NCBI GenBank assembly: GCA_015039315.1
Contig: WIDE01000007.1
Span: forward strand, 62,001 to 126,000
DNA length: 64,000 nt
Direction of reading: 5' to 3'
DNA from: Clavulina sp. PMI_390
Lineage: Eukaryota > Basidiomycota > Agaricomycetes > Cantharellales > Hydnaceae
Shown: piece by piece, positions 10,188 through 22,493 of the stretch
Layout: each line of letters begins with the position of its first letter
How positions within the stretch are numbered: the first letter of the stretch is position 1
Position numbers and translations under genes: made by a program
The notes under the pieces: model-generated
What the model saw: the letters and a program-made list of their open reading frames with translations, nothing else
Databases searched by the model: none
Told to the model about the DNA's origin: nothing

Positions 10188-12575
10188 ATGTACTATCCGC
10201 AGCCGCGCCCACAGTCTCCGACGAGACAACTCCTCCATGATCCATCTGTTGCCGCCTCCGTCCCATGGTCGCGGCTGCCACACCCCATGCTCTCGGGTGG
10301 GGGCGCCCCGCCGCAGAGCCAGAACGGCGTCGGCGTGGTCAACGGCCCCCAGCAGGCATCGTACGGTCTTGTCCAGTATACAAACGGAAGCGCCCACCAC
10401 ACTCCTGGTCTCGTCCCTCATCACCACCACCACCAGTCCATCTCCTACATCGGCTCTCACTACCAGTCCCCAGGTCACCTCCATGCCTCTCACCGACAGC
10501 AAACAGTGTCTCCACCTCCCCAGCCACCTGTCAACTACTCGAAACACTGGCAATTGCAGCTCGATCATGCAGAAGTACGTCCCAGGCGATGCTGACAATG
10601 CTCACACGCCCCCGCCCACTAATCCATCATCCTCTCCCCCCTTCAGTCATGCCGCAAGGCCAAGGATCCTCATAGTCGCGCAAAAACTGCCGCAACAACC
10701 ACAAGAAATGCACCAAAATCGGTCCTTTCAATCACAGACCCCAATGCCAAACCGATGAACGGCAACACCAATGGCACCGCTGGCACACACTCTGCTCAAA
10801 ACTCAATCTCAGAAACCAGCGAAGCCTTTGAGCAAAACCACCCCTCCTCAACCGTCCCTCCCGTCGCATCCCCACCAGCACCCCGTCCACTCGTACCGCG
10901 AAAACCCGAGAGCTCGTGGAACGCCCTCGATCTCGGCGGCATGATGCTCAAGAATCTTGCTCCCCCACTATTCCGCTACGACCACCTCACGACCCTCTAT
11001 CTCAACCATAATGCACTTACCCACGTCCCCCCCGCCATTTCCCACCTCTCCCACCTCACCGTTCTCGATCTTTCGGGAAATCTCCTCGAATCACTCCCCG
11101 CAGAGTTGGGTCTCTGCTCGACATTGGAACACCTTTGGCTGTTTGACAACAAGCTACAGAACCTTCCCTATGAGCTGGGCTCCCTCCACCAACTCAAATT
11201 ACTCGGTGTCGAAGGCAATCCACTCCAATCATCCCTCCTGAACATGGTCCAAAACCACGGCACCCCCCATCTCATCGCGTACCTTCGTGATTCTTGCCCT
11301 GCTCCCCCACCGCCACCAGAGCGATTGATGAAGGATATTCGAAGCGAAGCCGATCGCAAGATGCAGGAATCCGACCCTTACAATGATACATTCTCCATCC
11401 TCTCTTTCAACATCCTCTGTGAAAGAGCCGCAACGCCTGCCATGTACGGGTATACTCCGAACTGGGCACTCGCTTGGCCGTACCGCAAAGAGCTCATTCT
11501 CAACGAGCTCAAGTTGAGAAATCCAGACTTTTTGTGCCTGCAAGAGGTGGATGCAGCTCAGTATGAAGAATACTTTTATCCAGCTCTGGCAGAGAGGGGT
11601 TACGAGGGTGTTGTATCATTGAAGTCGCGCCATAGGAATGTTAATGAAGCCGAGAAACGGCTGGTTGATGGTTGTGCCATATTCTATCGACCGTCGAAGT
11701 AAGCCCCCTCCCTCTTTTACCTCGAGCATTCTTTGACCCCTTATTGCTCTATCATAGGTACAGGCTCATCAAGGAGCGTTCAATAGATTATACTGGATAT
11801 GCACTCCAGCGAAGCGATCTGGAAAAGACCAACGACATGTTCTCCCGTCTGTTGGCTCGTGATGACGTCGCTTTGGTATTACTGTTCGAGAACAAGCTCA
11901 CCGGTTCTCGGCTGATTGTTTCGAACACCCATCTGTACTGGAACCCTGCCTCCAGCGATGTAAAGTTGACCCAGACAGGCCTGCTCCTTGACCACCTAAA
12001 GGCAACAGCAGCCGACTTTGCATCCATACCTGTTCATCTTCCTGGTAAGGTGAATGGTTCGGACGATCCAGCAAGCCTTCCTCCGCTTCCCCCGATCAAG
12101 TATGCACCCGATGGAAGGGATATTCCCATGGTCGTTGCAGGGGACTATAACTCCATCATGGATAGTGGTGTCTTCCAGCTCATCACGGAAGGTCAAGTCC
12201 CTTCAGACCATCCTGACTTCCTTCAGTTCGACTACGGCAACTTTACGTCGAAGGGTCTCTCGCATGATCTGGGGTTGCGGAGTGCGTATGCGGATGCAGG
12301 TGAAATAGCTGTCACGAACTACGTGCCTACGTTCAGGCACCAGATCGACCATATTTTCTATAACGGCGGGTCCCTGGCGGTCAACAAGGTCATGAGCGGA
12401 GTAGATCCTAATTACTTTGCCAGGATTGTCGGCCTTCCCAATGCCCACTTCCCGTCTGAGTGAGTCTATATTTGTCCTTTTCTCTTCCTTGACAATCATT
12501 TGACCAAGTTTGCCTTGTAGCCACTTGTCAATCATGGCCGAGTTCCGTGTCAAGAAGAAATCATCGCATGGATAA
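10188..12575 (+). CDS. CCR4: CCR4 poly(A) deadenylase (LRR + EEP nuclease)
   Basis: Catalytic subunit of the CCR4-NOT complex, which shortens mRNA poly(A) tails. Four exons: 10188-10574, 10647-11698, 11758-12459 and 12521-12575. The N-terminus is low-complexity and rich in Pro, Gln and His (HHHHHQS). Leucine-rich repeats follow (LTTLYLNHNALTHVP, LTVLDLSGNLLESLP, LEHLWLFDNKLQNLP, LKLLGVEGNPL) and would bind NOT/CAF1 partners. The endonuclease/exonuclease/phosphatase domain has FNILCERAA, the catalytic Glu in CLQEVD, NTHLYWNP, the Asp in GDYNS and the His in SDHLSIMAEF. The SDH motif is created by splicing the last intron, which supports that join. The C-terminus is KKKSSHG. Confidence 0.95.
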
Positions 12576-13344
12576 TACAGTGTCTCTGCATACGACATAC
12601 GCATCCCTTTCACCCATGTGCTACCCATTTACCTCTTTTTTGTTTGCTTTGTTGTTCGAGGGATTCTGTCTGTCGCATCCAACTCATTCAGCTAACCTCC
12701 TTGTTCTACCTAATCTTCCTTTTTTCGCCTAATCATGCTTATTTTTGGCAGTGATGGACGAAATTTTGTTTTTCTTACACACTTTTCTTCGCGACGCCGT
12801 CGTTCATGACGTTCTCCCCCAACAACCCCCCCCCCCATGTTACTTGTCCATTCACCCCACCCACCCCCCTTTGTCTGAGCGTGCGGCTGTCGTGCTTTTT
12901 CTTTATTGTTCTTACATGATTTATCACCTTTTTGTGTTTCGCTCCAATGTGTGTGCTGTAAGCTCCTCTGTAGCGTAGGCCGAACCTGGTATTATCGTTC
13001 TCAGTCGTAATTCCTGTCATGAATGTGCGGGTTGTTGCATTGTAAGACTGGTGTGTGTGAATGTTGTGGAAGGTTCTCGATCAATTGTGACGTGGAGAAA
13101 AGGCTACGTCGACCGTTGTGTGAATGTTGTGGAAGGTTCTCGATCAATTGTGACGTGGAGAAAAGGCTACGTCGACCGTCACTATTGAGTATTTTGACCA
13201 GCATACGATGACTGCCAAAAGGTGCTACATGAAATGTACAAAAGGATATACAGGGAAACTAGCTTGTGTTCTGTGATGGGAGCGAATCTGAGTTATTTAG
13301 CTTCGAACATTGGAGCCAGATGAATCTCGGCCTATATATGCTGA
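12576..13344. other. Convergent intergenic region with C-tract and 63-bp duplication
   Basis: 3' flanks of CCR4 and muskelin. It contains a run of C at about 12827-12835 and T-rich stretches. No gene is recognised; the only structure is the 63-bp direct repeat listed separately. Confidence 0.5.
13052..13177. repeat. Two-copy 63-bp direct repeat
   Basis: The segment starting tgtgtgaatgttgtggaagg and ending in acgtcgaccg occurs twice back to back, with copies offset by 63 bp (for example tgaatg at 13058 and 13121). The copies are virtually identical, so the duplication is recent. It lies in the 3' intergenic space between CCR4 and muskelin. Confidence 0.85.
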
Positions 13345-16300
13345 TCAGAGTTCTGAGCGCACGAGATCCATAATGTCCGCCTTGGGCTGCTTGGCACGCG
13401 GGTCAATAAATGCCAAGAGCTGCTCGAATGCTTCCATACGCTGGGCATGCAGTTCAGGAGAAATCTTCGAGGCGTGGCTCTCGGATTCGCCTGCAATCCC
13501 GCCGTTTGCGTGTACCTCGTCAATTCGCATATCAATGTCGGCGGGATTGTCGGTGGGGTGAGGGAGCGGGATCTGCATTGAGGCGGTAGGAGATGTAGGG
13601 CTCATAGGCCGACTCAGCAACAGCGAGAGCAGACGTTGGAAGGACGCGCTTTCATCCTCATCATTGTGATCGACGGCAGCAGAGACTTCGAGCTGCAGAT
13701 ACTGGAGCGCCACCAACGAGGGCTCTGTCTCACACATTTCTTTGTACCTAGTTATTCAGAGTGAGATTAGGCTTAATGATACTGTGGTAATGTTATGGCA
13801 TATTTCCCACCTCTGACTCCGAATAGAGAGCTTTCCTTTGCGCAGCGCATCAGTTATTGAAGGGCTGAAGGAAAAGCGTAATCAGACTTATTATAGGCCG
13901 GACGATGAGCGGAGGTGCCTTACCGATTGAGAGAGAGCGACCAGAAATCATTCAATCGCGTTTTGCCACCGGAATTGCCTCCAAACATAAGGAACATCTG
14001 CCTGGACGAATCAAAAACCACAGTATGACCCAATCGAGGACGAGGCTCGAAGGTGTCATACTCGTTCTCCTTTTCATCTCCGCTGAGACTAGGAGGCGGA
14101 TGAGGGTGAGGGCGAGTAGGCTCAATGATATGAGACCACGCATTGGAGTCCATATTGTACACCCAAAGTGTGCTGATCATCTGTTCGGAATTCCCGTCTA
14201 TCACACGAGTTGTCGACGAGCCAGCAAGCTCAGAAATGCTAGCAATATTGTCAATGGACAGTGATCCATAAGAAGAATTGATTGACGTACCAGTAGATCT
14301 CTCGTGCCGCTGTATCTGCCGTAGCGCGAGTCATTTGGAGCGCGCTAGGTTTGGGATCGGCAGCTGGTAGAGCCATTTCGCTAACATTGCAATTCTGCGT
14401 GTCGTACGTCCAGCTGTTTTCAACCATGAGCGATATAACCTGCGAGAATGAAACGAGGTAGGGGAACTTACATGGTATCAAAGGCATGACCTGAACGATC
14501 ACCGCCCAATACGTAAAGACATTTTGTAGGTGGATCATAGAACATCGAGTGTCCTGCATAGTCGAGAAGTCAACATCTGACTCATTCGAACGCGGAAGCA
14601 GCATGGTAACTCACCGCTTCGCGATGGAATCGAGCGATGCTTGGCAGGAGTTGCGTCTTTGCTGCTCAGAATGACTCAGCCTGTTTCTCTTGACACCGCA
14701 ACATGCATGCACTCACAAAAGCTTCAACCAAAGACCGCTTTGAATTTCATACGAGCAACAAGAGCCATAATGCTTCGTGTTGTCGCGGCGAGATGAATAT
14801 ATCTGCCCGCCAAACGCGTAGAGGATCTGGTTCTCGCTATCCATCGCTAATGCCAGGTCGTTTGTGAGTTCTATACCCCCTTCAGCCTGTGTGCGTGTAA
14901 TGGAGAATAAGCAGAGTAGAACTAGGATGAAGACATTCTATCATAGTGCTCGATACTAACCCTTGTGTCCTGACTCAAACGCTCCCATTTCCCTTCATTC
15001 GGTCCTCTAGTCGCATATCGATAGAAGTCAGATTTTGGGCCAAAGCTTTGATGGCTGGGATTCGCTGCACCACTGGTACCAGACCCAGGAAGCGAAGCAC
15101 TAAGAAATCTGCCTCAGCATCGTTGCATGCAGGTCAGAGAATAATGGGAACCTACCCGAACCCATCGCCCATCATCCGTTCTTCTCCTTCTGGCTCAGTA
15201 GCAGTGTATCGTCGTCTGAACCACTCAGAGGCTGATATGCTATTGATAGAGCGCCGGTCCGAGGGTTCAGGCATACTGTCCAGACCTACAAGCCACGACG
15301 GCGCCTCACCCCAATCTCCAGGATTCGGGTCAGGCACGCTTGTCGTTCTGCTCGTACCACGGCGAGACGAGCCGCTTGGCCGAGTAGCAGTGGGAGTTTC
15401 AGTCTCTGCTCCAGAGCCACTGTCACCTCCATGAGAGTCCAGTGCGACAGCAGAAGCAGCCGCCATCCTCCGCCTTTCTGTGCTGCTCATCCGCACGACG
15501 TATCTCCCAAGGAAATAAATGTACCCTGTAGCTTCGTCGAAGATCGCTGCACCACAAGCTCTTGCGCTAGGACCCTCTTCTTGGCTGACGTCTGCGCTGA
15601 GTCGTGTCCAACGGCTGTCCGGGATCGAGTAAGCCCAGAAATCAGCGAGGTCTTGCGTACCGTCCCATCCGCCAAAGAGGTACATCACACCACGAGCCTG
15701 GTCAAGAGCGCACACATGGCCTCCGCGTGGACTAGGAATCAGACCATCCGCAGCTCGAGAGCTGGACAACGATGACAGCGTAGGATTCGGGGTAGGTTCA
15801 ACATCCGCCGAGCCGGAGCCAGTCTGGATTCTCAAAGCAGATTGTGGAGGGGGAGGGGCATCACTGTGGCCATTCGATGTATCCCAGATCCTTTTCCAGG
15901 ACGTGGTATGCCGTGCGCTGGCGGTAGACATGCGAAGGTCGACGAGGCCAGCGGTTGCGCACTCCTCCATAATAGCCTCTGCTCTTTCGTGGTCGCCCTG
16001 AACGACAAAGCATTCATAGAGTTCTGAGATCAGCCTAGTGAAATACGGGTATTGTGTGAGCACCAGAAATGGCGGTGATTGCTGATTATTAGATAATATA
16101 GGACCCACGGGTGCTCTATGAGAAGTCCCGTCTCCTCTAGTAAAGCGGGATAAGCTTTGGAGTTGGTGCGGCGGAGGTATTTCAAGATCAAGCGCAAAGC
16201 GACAGAATCACGGAACTATAGAGCGCTTCTGTGAGCCAACATGCTCCTGCGGAACAATAGCCCAGGATTGACGCACATTGCTATAATCATCGACAGCTTT

Positions 16301-17337
16301 CTCTACAACCTGGGGGGAGTCAACCCCTCGGAGGGAAACATACCATATAGACATGTTGTATGTTTGGTTGAAAGGTCTATGGGAGGCAAATTTGAGCGAG
16401 CCGTACCAGGAGTGTATAAGCAATCGAAAGCACTGACGTGACAGGAACAATCTTGATGAACTTGCAGGGGAAGACCTGCGATAGAGAGCCATTCATATCT
16501 AAGGACGGGATGCACGATACAGGTAGCTTACGACGCCATCATTCGTTGTGTGCTTCAGCGTAAATGTCTGGGGTATTTCGTCGTTCTTGAGAGACGACTG
16601 GAGCAGTACTGATGACACAAGGGGTCAGCTGCCATCGACGTCCAAAGCACTAGAAGGTAGCTCACGCGTCATGTCTTCAGTATCATCGTCCATCGAACCA
16701 TAGACCTTGAACTGATCTATGTTGCATGGATGTGCTAGATTTGGGGACGCAGCCGGTTTGCTAGATCAGAACATGGCGCTGTCAAGCTGCTAGCTGTGAT
16801 GACCCACGTGCAGTGGACTTGACGAGTTTGGAAGGCAATATCGAGTTAATTTGAGGTGGAAGTGAATGTAAAGCTGGCAATTCACCTTTCCAAATGTGAT
16901 TGTTTCTGTGTAGTCGATTCATTAGCTTCAGATCCACACTCGCCAGCGAGGAGGTTGGACGATGAGATGGGGCTACATACTAACGATAGCAGGCCTCTCG
17001 AGCTCAAGCTTTATCCACTCTGGTTGACCACGCAGGCGTGGATCAGTTTTGAGGCTTCGTCGATGAATGTATGCGCAACGGGGGATGTGTGCTCAATGCT
17101 TAGAGGGGTGGTCGGAAGGACAGACAATGAATCAGGGACGAGACGTACAAATCACCAGTCCATCTAGAAGGGCGCGAACAAGCTATGCATTAGGTAGATC
17201 GGACGGACGGTGCTGCTCGCCGAGACTCACCGACTCTTGGGATTATCCGGCGCGTCCTGGAGCACTAGGTCAGGCGTGAACTCGGCGGTGAAGGAGCTGG
17301 CAGTGGTGCGAATAACGGTAAGGTTACTGGAAGCCAT
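13345..17337 (-). CDS. Muskelin (discoidin-like N-domain, LisH/CTLH, kelch)
   Basis: Homologue of muskelin (MKLN1), a kelch-repeat subunit of the CTLH/GID E3 ubiquitin ligase. I chose the ATG at 17337 (MASSNLTVIRTTASSFTAEF). The N-terminal domain is recognisable from TLKHTTNDGV, CKFIKIVPV, the motif FNQTYNMSIWYVSLRGVDSP and the QEHVGSQ segment. A LisH/CTLH-type helical stretch follows (LRLILKYLRRTN, LISELYECFVVQGDHERAEA, IMEECATAGLVDLR). Kelch blades include SPRGGHVCALDQARGVMYLF, GGWDGTQDLADFWAYS and RPRLGHTVVFDSSRQMFLMF. The C-terminal exon (13737-13345) ends in ADIMDLVRSEL. There are many short introns, and some joins in the N-terminal third were not fully resolved. The next gene upstream on the same strand is Yippee-like. 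Confidence 0.88.
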
Positions 17338-17606
17338 GGCTGGGTTCTGAAAGATCGATGCAGGCGAGAACAGCTGGCGGAATGTGCCTGGCGATGCCCA
17401 CTCCTCGAGGCAGCGTTTGAGTCGCCACTTCAAGTTCAGTCCGTGACTTTTGTGTGACGTTGGCGCGATTTGAATTATAGCGGAGGAAGTACATGTGGAG
17501 ATGCTAAAGTACAAGTAATACTATAACAATACAGCGGAGAGTCTATACAGGACAATTACACAAGGCACCGCGCAGAGAAGGAGGTGCTAACAATAATAAT
17601 GCGACA

Positions 17607-18197
17607 TCAGTCATCGAGAGTCCAGCCATTCTCCTTGATGATCCGTTGGGTCTCGATGATATACTTCCCTGCATCTGAGGCTAAGCAAAGCCTGTTGCAC
17701 TGTATAGATTCGGATAGACTGTACCTTCTTTGTATCTCTGACTTGGCTCAAAGGCCCTCAGGTACGTCCAGCCCAGCGTGGAGCCGCAACCCAGACAGAA
17801 TACATCGGCTACCTACATTCACCTAGTTAGACAATCGGCAACCCCAAGGAGGAGGAGAGACTAACTGTGTGTACACCTGTCAGGAGGGTACGGTCTTCTG
17901 GCTTGCCAACTTGACAGTTGAAGAGACTGTGCATCAATAACGCACGACCCTCCCGGCCTGAGAACGCCTTGCTAACGAGTTCATCCTGCAAGGCCTTTGA
18001 GATCGGGCCACAGACAGAAGCCGTTGAGTTCACTGCAGTCCAAAGGGGTTGCATAATCGAGCTATTTCGTTGTTTATACTGACTAGGTTTGTTGCGCACT
18101 TGGCACATGAATAGTGTGGTTTATTGATAGGACCAGGAACAACGAGACTTGGATTCGCTTTGGGGCTTGGATTCAGCATCGAGCTCGTGCCCAGCAT
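17607..18197 (-). CDS. Yippee-like zinc-binding protein (YPEL / Moh1 family)
   Basis: Small Yippee-domain protein. Exon 1 encodes a short lead and the first zinc pair ([10 protein letters not shown]). An intron separates this from [13 protein letters not shown], then [20 protein letters not shown] and TLLTGVHTV. After another intron comes the second zinc pair ([14 protein letters not shown]), then [11 protein letters not shown]. The last exon gives [20 protein letters not shown]. The CxxC...CxxC layout and the G(R/K)A, LLTG and KYKEGK-type motifs match the family. In-frame ATGs occur at 18197 and 18179; either could be the start. In animals YPEL5 is a subunit of the CTLH/GID ligase together with muskelin. 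Here the two genes are neighbours with about 270 bp between them. It shares a 162-bp divergent promoter with the LysM gene. Confidence 0.9.
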
Positions 18198-18359
18198 AAC
18201 CCTCTCCCTCTAGTGTTTAGTATGCGGAAAAGGGTGAGATGCAAAGAAAGGGGCCGCGCTTTCGAGGAGGCCGAATGCGGCACCGAGGGGGCGGGCGAAG
18301 TGGTTACATATACATCACACAAATCAGCCATCACACACAACATCGTGACATGCCTTAGC
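18198..18359. promoter_or_regulatory. Bidirectional promoter Yippee-like / LysM gene
   Basis: Only 162 bp separate the two divergent start codons, so core promoter elements must be shared or overlapping. No TATA box stands out; the segment gggcgggcg near 18290 is a GC-box-like stretch. Confidence 0.5.
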
Positions 18360-19992
18360 ATGCCCTCCCATGTCTACATTCGCTCCTCAAAAGCAAAGGG
18401 CAAAGATAAGAAAGAAGACAGCGAGGATCAGACCCTAGCCGTCCCCGAGCACCCTCTCAGGACGCACAGCCCCTACACCCCCACGTTTGCAAGTTCGTTT
18501 GATGGCACGCTCACTCGTCCGAACTTGCGCCGGCAGTTGCGAACAGCGACGCCATTCGAGAATGCCACCATTGGCGAAACATCTCCCTTGACTCGCTCCG
18601 GTCTCCACATCTCATCTCGCGACTCGGCGGATGGCTCAGTCGGAGGCGACGATTGGACAACGACCCCCGGAGCCAGCAGCAGCGGCGCCAGCACGCCACC
18701 AGAACATCGCACCCAGGCGTCTGATGCGACGCGGGAGGTGATCGTACATGAAGTGAGTCCCCATCAGGACATTATTTCTCGATGACCTCACCAGTCTGAT
18801 GGCTCCCCAGGTCCTACCCACCGATTCCCTTGCGGGTGTGGCCCTGACGTACGGTGTCAAGGTGGGTGCTATTATAAGATATCCTGTCCAACAACCCGTT
18901 TAATGGGGCGAACGAATACGATTTGCAGATCGCTGCGCTGCGAAAAGCGAACAAAATGTGGCCGTCCGATAGCATCCATCTGCGCAAGGTCCGTCATTGA
19001 CACCCCCCAATGAGCGATGACCCGCGTATTGAAGTATTGACGATTCCTCGACCTTTATACAACCAAATTAGGTGCTCTACATCCCCGTTGACTGGCAAAA
19101 ATGGCCGAAGAACCACAAGCCAAACGCTGTTGTCCCTATCATGGAGGTTGAAGAGCTTACACTTGGGCGTTCCATTCCACCTTTTGGTTCCAACAACGGC
19201 AGTCTCGCATCCAATAATTCTGACTCTCAATCCATAACTACAATCTCCCCGCCCCGGCCACTACACTCGAACCAGCCACAAACTCAGCGTATTCCCGCAT
19301 CACAATTGTCATTCTTCCCGGCTCCCCCAACTCTCATCAACACCTCGCATCCTCCATTCCTCCCCACTTCCTCCGATCCTTCTATGCCCACTTCACTCAC
19401 ACTCCCTCGTTTCTCGTTAAACCGAAAGACCACTACGACCATATTCGACGTATTCAGCAGCTCGATATCAAAGGTCGCCAGAGCATCCACAGACTCCCTC
19501 ACTCCCTCACGCACCTCCATGTCAGAAGATGGAATGAACGGCGCCGTGTCCGATGACGTGGTCGAACTCGATACGGTGCAGGATACGTGGCGCACTACGC
19601 CCTCACGCCCACGAAGCCAGACAATCCAGAGCATCAACAACGGCAACAGCAGCAACAATCACAAGGGGAAGCGAAAAATGTCTACGTCACCTGAACCCGT
19701 CTCACCAACGGTATCCAGGCGTCGAGGTGGTGATGCTGGTAGCGTATCCGCAATCAGCCCCATTCGACCTCGCCGCGTGGAAAAGATTGACGATCGGCTC
19801 AAGAACCTTGTGTCTGCGGCATTGCGACCTGCAGACGCCAAAGGGATGAACCGGCTGAACATGGAAACGTCGTCTAGCGAGAGCGAGGTCGAACTTGCGC
19901 GTCGTCCAGGTGTGACGACGAGGCAACCCGGCAACGTTCAGCCAATGTCCCTCCCCTCTTCTTCCACTCCTTCTCACTCTACCGTTATCTGA
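18360..19992 (+). CDS. Intracellular LysM-domain protein
   Basis: Start chosen at 18360 (MPSHVYIRSSKAKGKDKKED); there is no signal peptide, so the protein is intracellular, unlike LysM effectors. Four exons: 18360-18752, 18811-18861, 18929-18988 and 19072-19992. The LysM domain is assembled across the three small introns: VIVHEVLPTDSLAGVALTYG, VKIAALRKANKMWPSDSIHL and RKVLYIPVD. This matches the HxVxxxDTLxGIALKYGV pattern of LYSMD-type proteins. The rest is Ser/Thr/Pro-rich and predicted disordered, with basic patches (SRRRGGD, RPRRVEKIDD). Animal LYSMD proteins are poorly understood; I assign no pathway. Confidence 0.85.
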
Positions 19993-20259
19993 CCGTGCGC
20001 TTTCGTGGTTCATGGGGGCTTTCTAATCTTGACTCAGTTCAAGTTAGTCCCTCCAGGTGCTGTATGTAAAAAAATACCAGGAATCCCCTCCGATTATCTA
20101 GACGGATGTAATTTGTAAGACGTAAAAGTTGTAATCTTCAGGCGTGGTATCTGTCATATGTGTTAATCTACATATCCAATGCTCGTTACTGTTGAATTAT
20201 TAAGTGGAAAGATCCAGCTAGTGATCCTCCGCGTGAAAACAAAAATCGCAATGCAGTGC

Positions 20260-22493
20260 TCATTTCTTCGTAGACCCTGACCCGGTTGTCTTGCTCTTGG
20301 CAGACGCAGCAGTCATCTTCTTCTCCATCTTCTCGATCGCCTCCCAATTCGTCCCGTTCTGATCTAGTCGGACGCGCTGCACGACTCCCGTCTCGTTCGC
20401 CGTAAAGTCCGTGCCGTTCAGTGCCTTGAGCGCCGCAGCGTTCCTCGCCTTGGTCGTCGTCCCCGCCGTAGCCTTTGCGACAACCCCGCCAGTCGCGCCC
20501 TCCGCGTTATTCTGGGCATCAATAATCATCTGCTCAATGGCGTCCGACTCTCGGACCCAGCTCTGGAGCTGTTCATAGTACTCCTTCGTAAAGCTCTTGG
20601 CAAGCTCGACCTTGGCTGGCTCCGGAGTGAGGAATTTGCCAGCCGGCGCAACTGGTTTGCCATTCACGAGATAGCGTTTCTCTTGTGCAGGGGAGAGCTC
20701 TTTCCTATTTGGCGTGTCGATCATTGCGTTGAGATCGTCGATTGAGAGGTTGAGGAGAGAGGACATGGTACTCTCGGGGGTAGGGAGCAGTCTTTCGATA
20801 ACTGGTGCCCATTTCTGCATCCTCCGAGTGATATGACTCCGCGACTCTTCGGGCGACCAGAACTTGGGATCGTTGAAGTCACCAAGATCGTTTTGGGTGA
20901 TTGTCGCCTCAGCAGCAGCGCTTGCAGAAAGCTACGAGACCAAACGTCAGTTGAGATGGCCTCGGATTTGGTCCCGTGAGCTTACTTGGAACGGGGTAAC
21001 ATATCTCAATGTATTGAGCGTGTCCTCGACATCAATGACGCTTGGACTGACGCATGCAATGATAAAGACCTTGTTCCGAGGTGTCCCGTCAGAAGCATTC
21101 TTCGTGTCGAACGCCCTAGGAAGTTCGGAGAGACATTAGACACGTAATAGATATGAATGCCTTGTTGGCTGACCCCTTCAAAGCCATCGTCAGCTTATCA
21201 GCACGCCATGGAATTCGGGTTTGGCCATCCGTGAGCCGCGCACGAATGCAGTCTTTGAAAGCAGCAAGAGACTTGTTGGCTGGTATAAAAGTTCAGCCTC
21301 AATGCACTGCCATTTGTCAATCTAGGGGAAATATGAACGTACTATCCACTGATTCCTTGACGCGCTCTGGATCGTGCTTGGAAATGACCGAGGATCGCTC
21401 CGATCCTGATTGGAGTTTTCAGAAGCGCTGTTACCTGGATGAGGATTCACATTTACCTGCCAGGTCGACAACGTTTATGGTGCTTTGGATAGTCGTTCCT
21501 CTTGGGCTTGTTTGCACGATCTTAATATTGACGATCGAATGGGAACTATATTGGAAGGATTTGTCATGTGCGCGATATAACTCAGGATGGTGGCCCACTT
21601 ACCGACTGCTGACATCGTTCTTGCTGGTGCTTCGGGTGAACCGTAAATCTCTACCGAGCTGAATGAAGCGAAGCAGCTCATTCTTATCGGAGACTTCATG
21701 AAGGGTGAGCCCCTGGTATGATGCTGCCACTCCAGCTACAGAGATTTTTATGGGCTGCAACGCAGGAGTGGAGAGCAAATCGTAGGCGTTTGATCCTCTC
21801 AGCTCGAGGATACTGATAGTGACGCGAACGTTGTGGTCAGGTCGAACGTGCTCGAAGAGCTCGCCAGCGATCCTTTCTGTCAACATCAAGATCGTACGAG
21901 TAGTGAAATTGCCAAGCATTGAGGGTTAATGAGTCCCGTTCGTCAAGTTCGGAGATAGAGAATGAGCTCACCTTCTATGTATGTCGTCGTGTAAGTCTTG
22001 CCTGTGCCCGTCTGTCCATAGGCTACAATGCTTATTTCCGAACCATCCGAGGACAGCAGTCGATCAAGCTCCGTGCTGAGGTTCATCCCATTATAGACTT
22101 CGCTGCTGTCCACGTCCTCGTCAAAAATAGCATCCGCTTCATAAGTTTTCGTCGCGATACGACCTCTATTCCAAAAATTGAGTACTCAAATAAATCTGAC
22201 AATTCTAAGACTTACCCGGCCCATCTTACGGTAGGGTGAGTAACATGAATGAGTCTTGACGCTTGGACGGTGGCGAGTGAGAACGATTTGGCATCATGAT
22301 CTATTTGGAGCAGCGGTCGGACGCGAACGTAGACTTGGATGGGTGCATTGATTTCTCCTGGTGGCACGATGCGCGGCCATGTTGCTTTGTGCTTTCGAAT
22401 GTGGCCGTCTACAACGCCACGATGTTCGAGAACATAGGTGATGTTGGCACTGTTGGTGGCATCAGACTGATCCGACTTATTACTTGCAGACAT
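20260..22493 (-). CDS. Divergent kinesin motor protein (kinesin-13-like)
   Basis: Microtubule motor ATPase. Start taken at 22493 (MSASNKSDQSD). A short N-terminus leads into the motor: IQVYVRVRPLL, the P-loop AYGQTGTGKTYT (about 22020), a switch I region, the SSR/SH join across an intron, the switch II motif INVVDLAG, then SLAAFKDCIRA, IPWRADKLTMALK and DTLNTLRYVTPF. The KDCIRA/DKLT/TLNTLRY pattern is closest to kinesin-13, but strand beta1 and the sequence before the P-loop are divergent. The C-terminal region (exon 20820-20260) has a short Ala/Lys-rich tail with no long coiled coil, so it is probably not a classic dimeric transport kinesin. It is divergent from thymidylate synthase. Confidence 0.85.
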
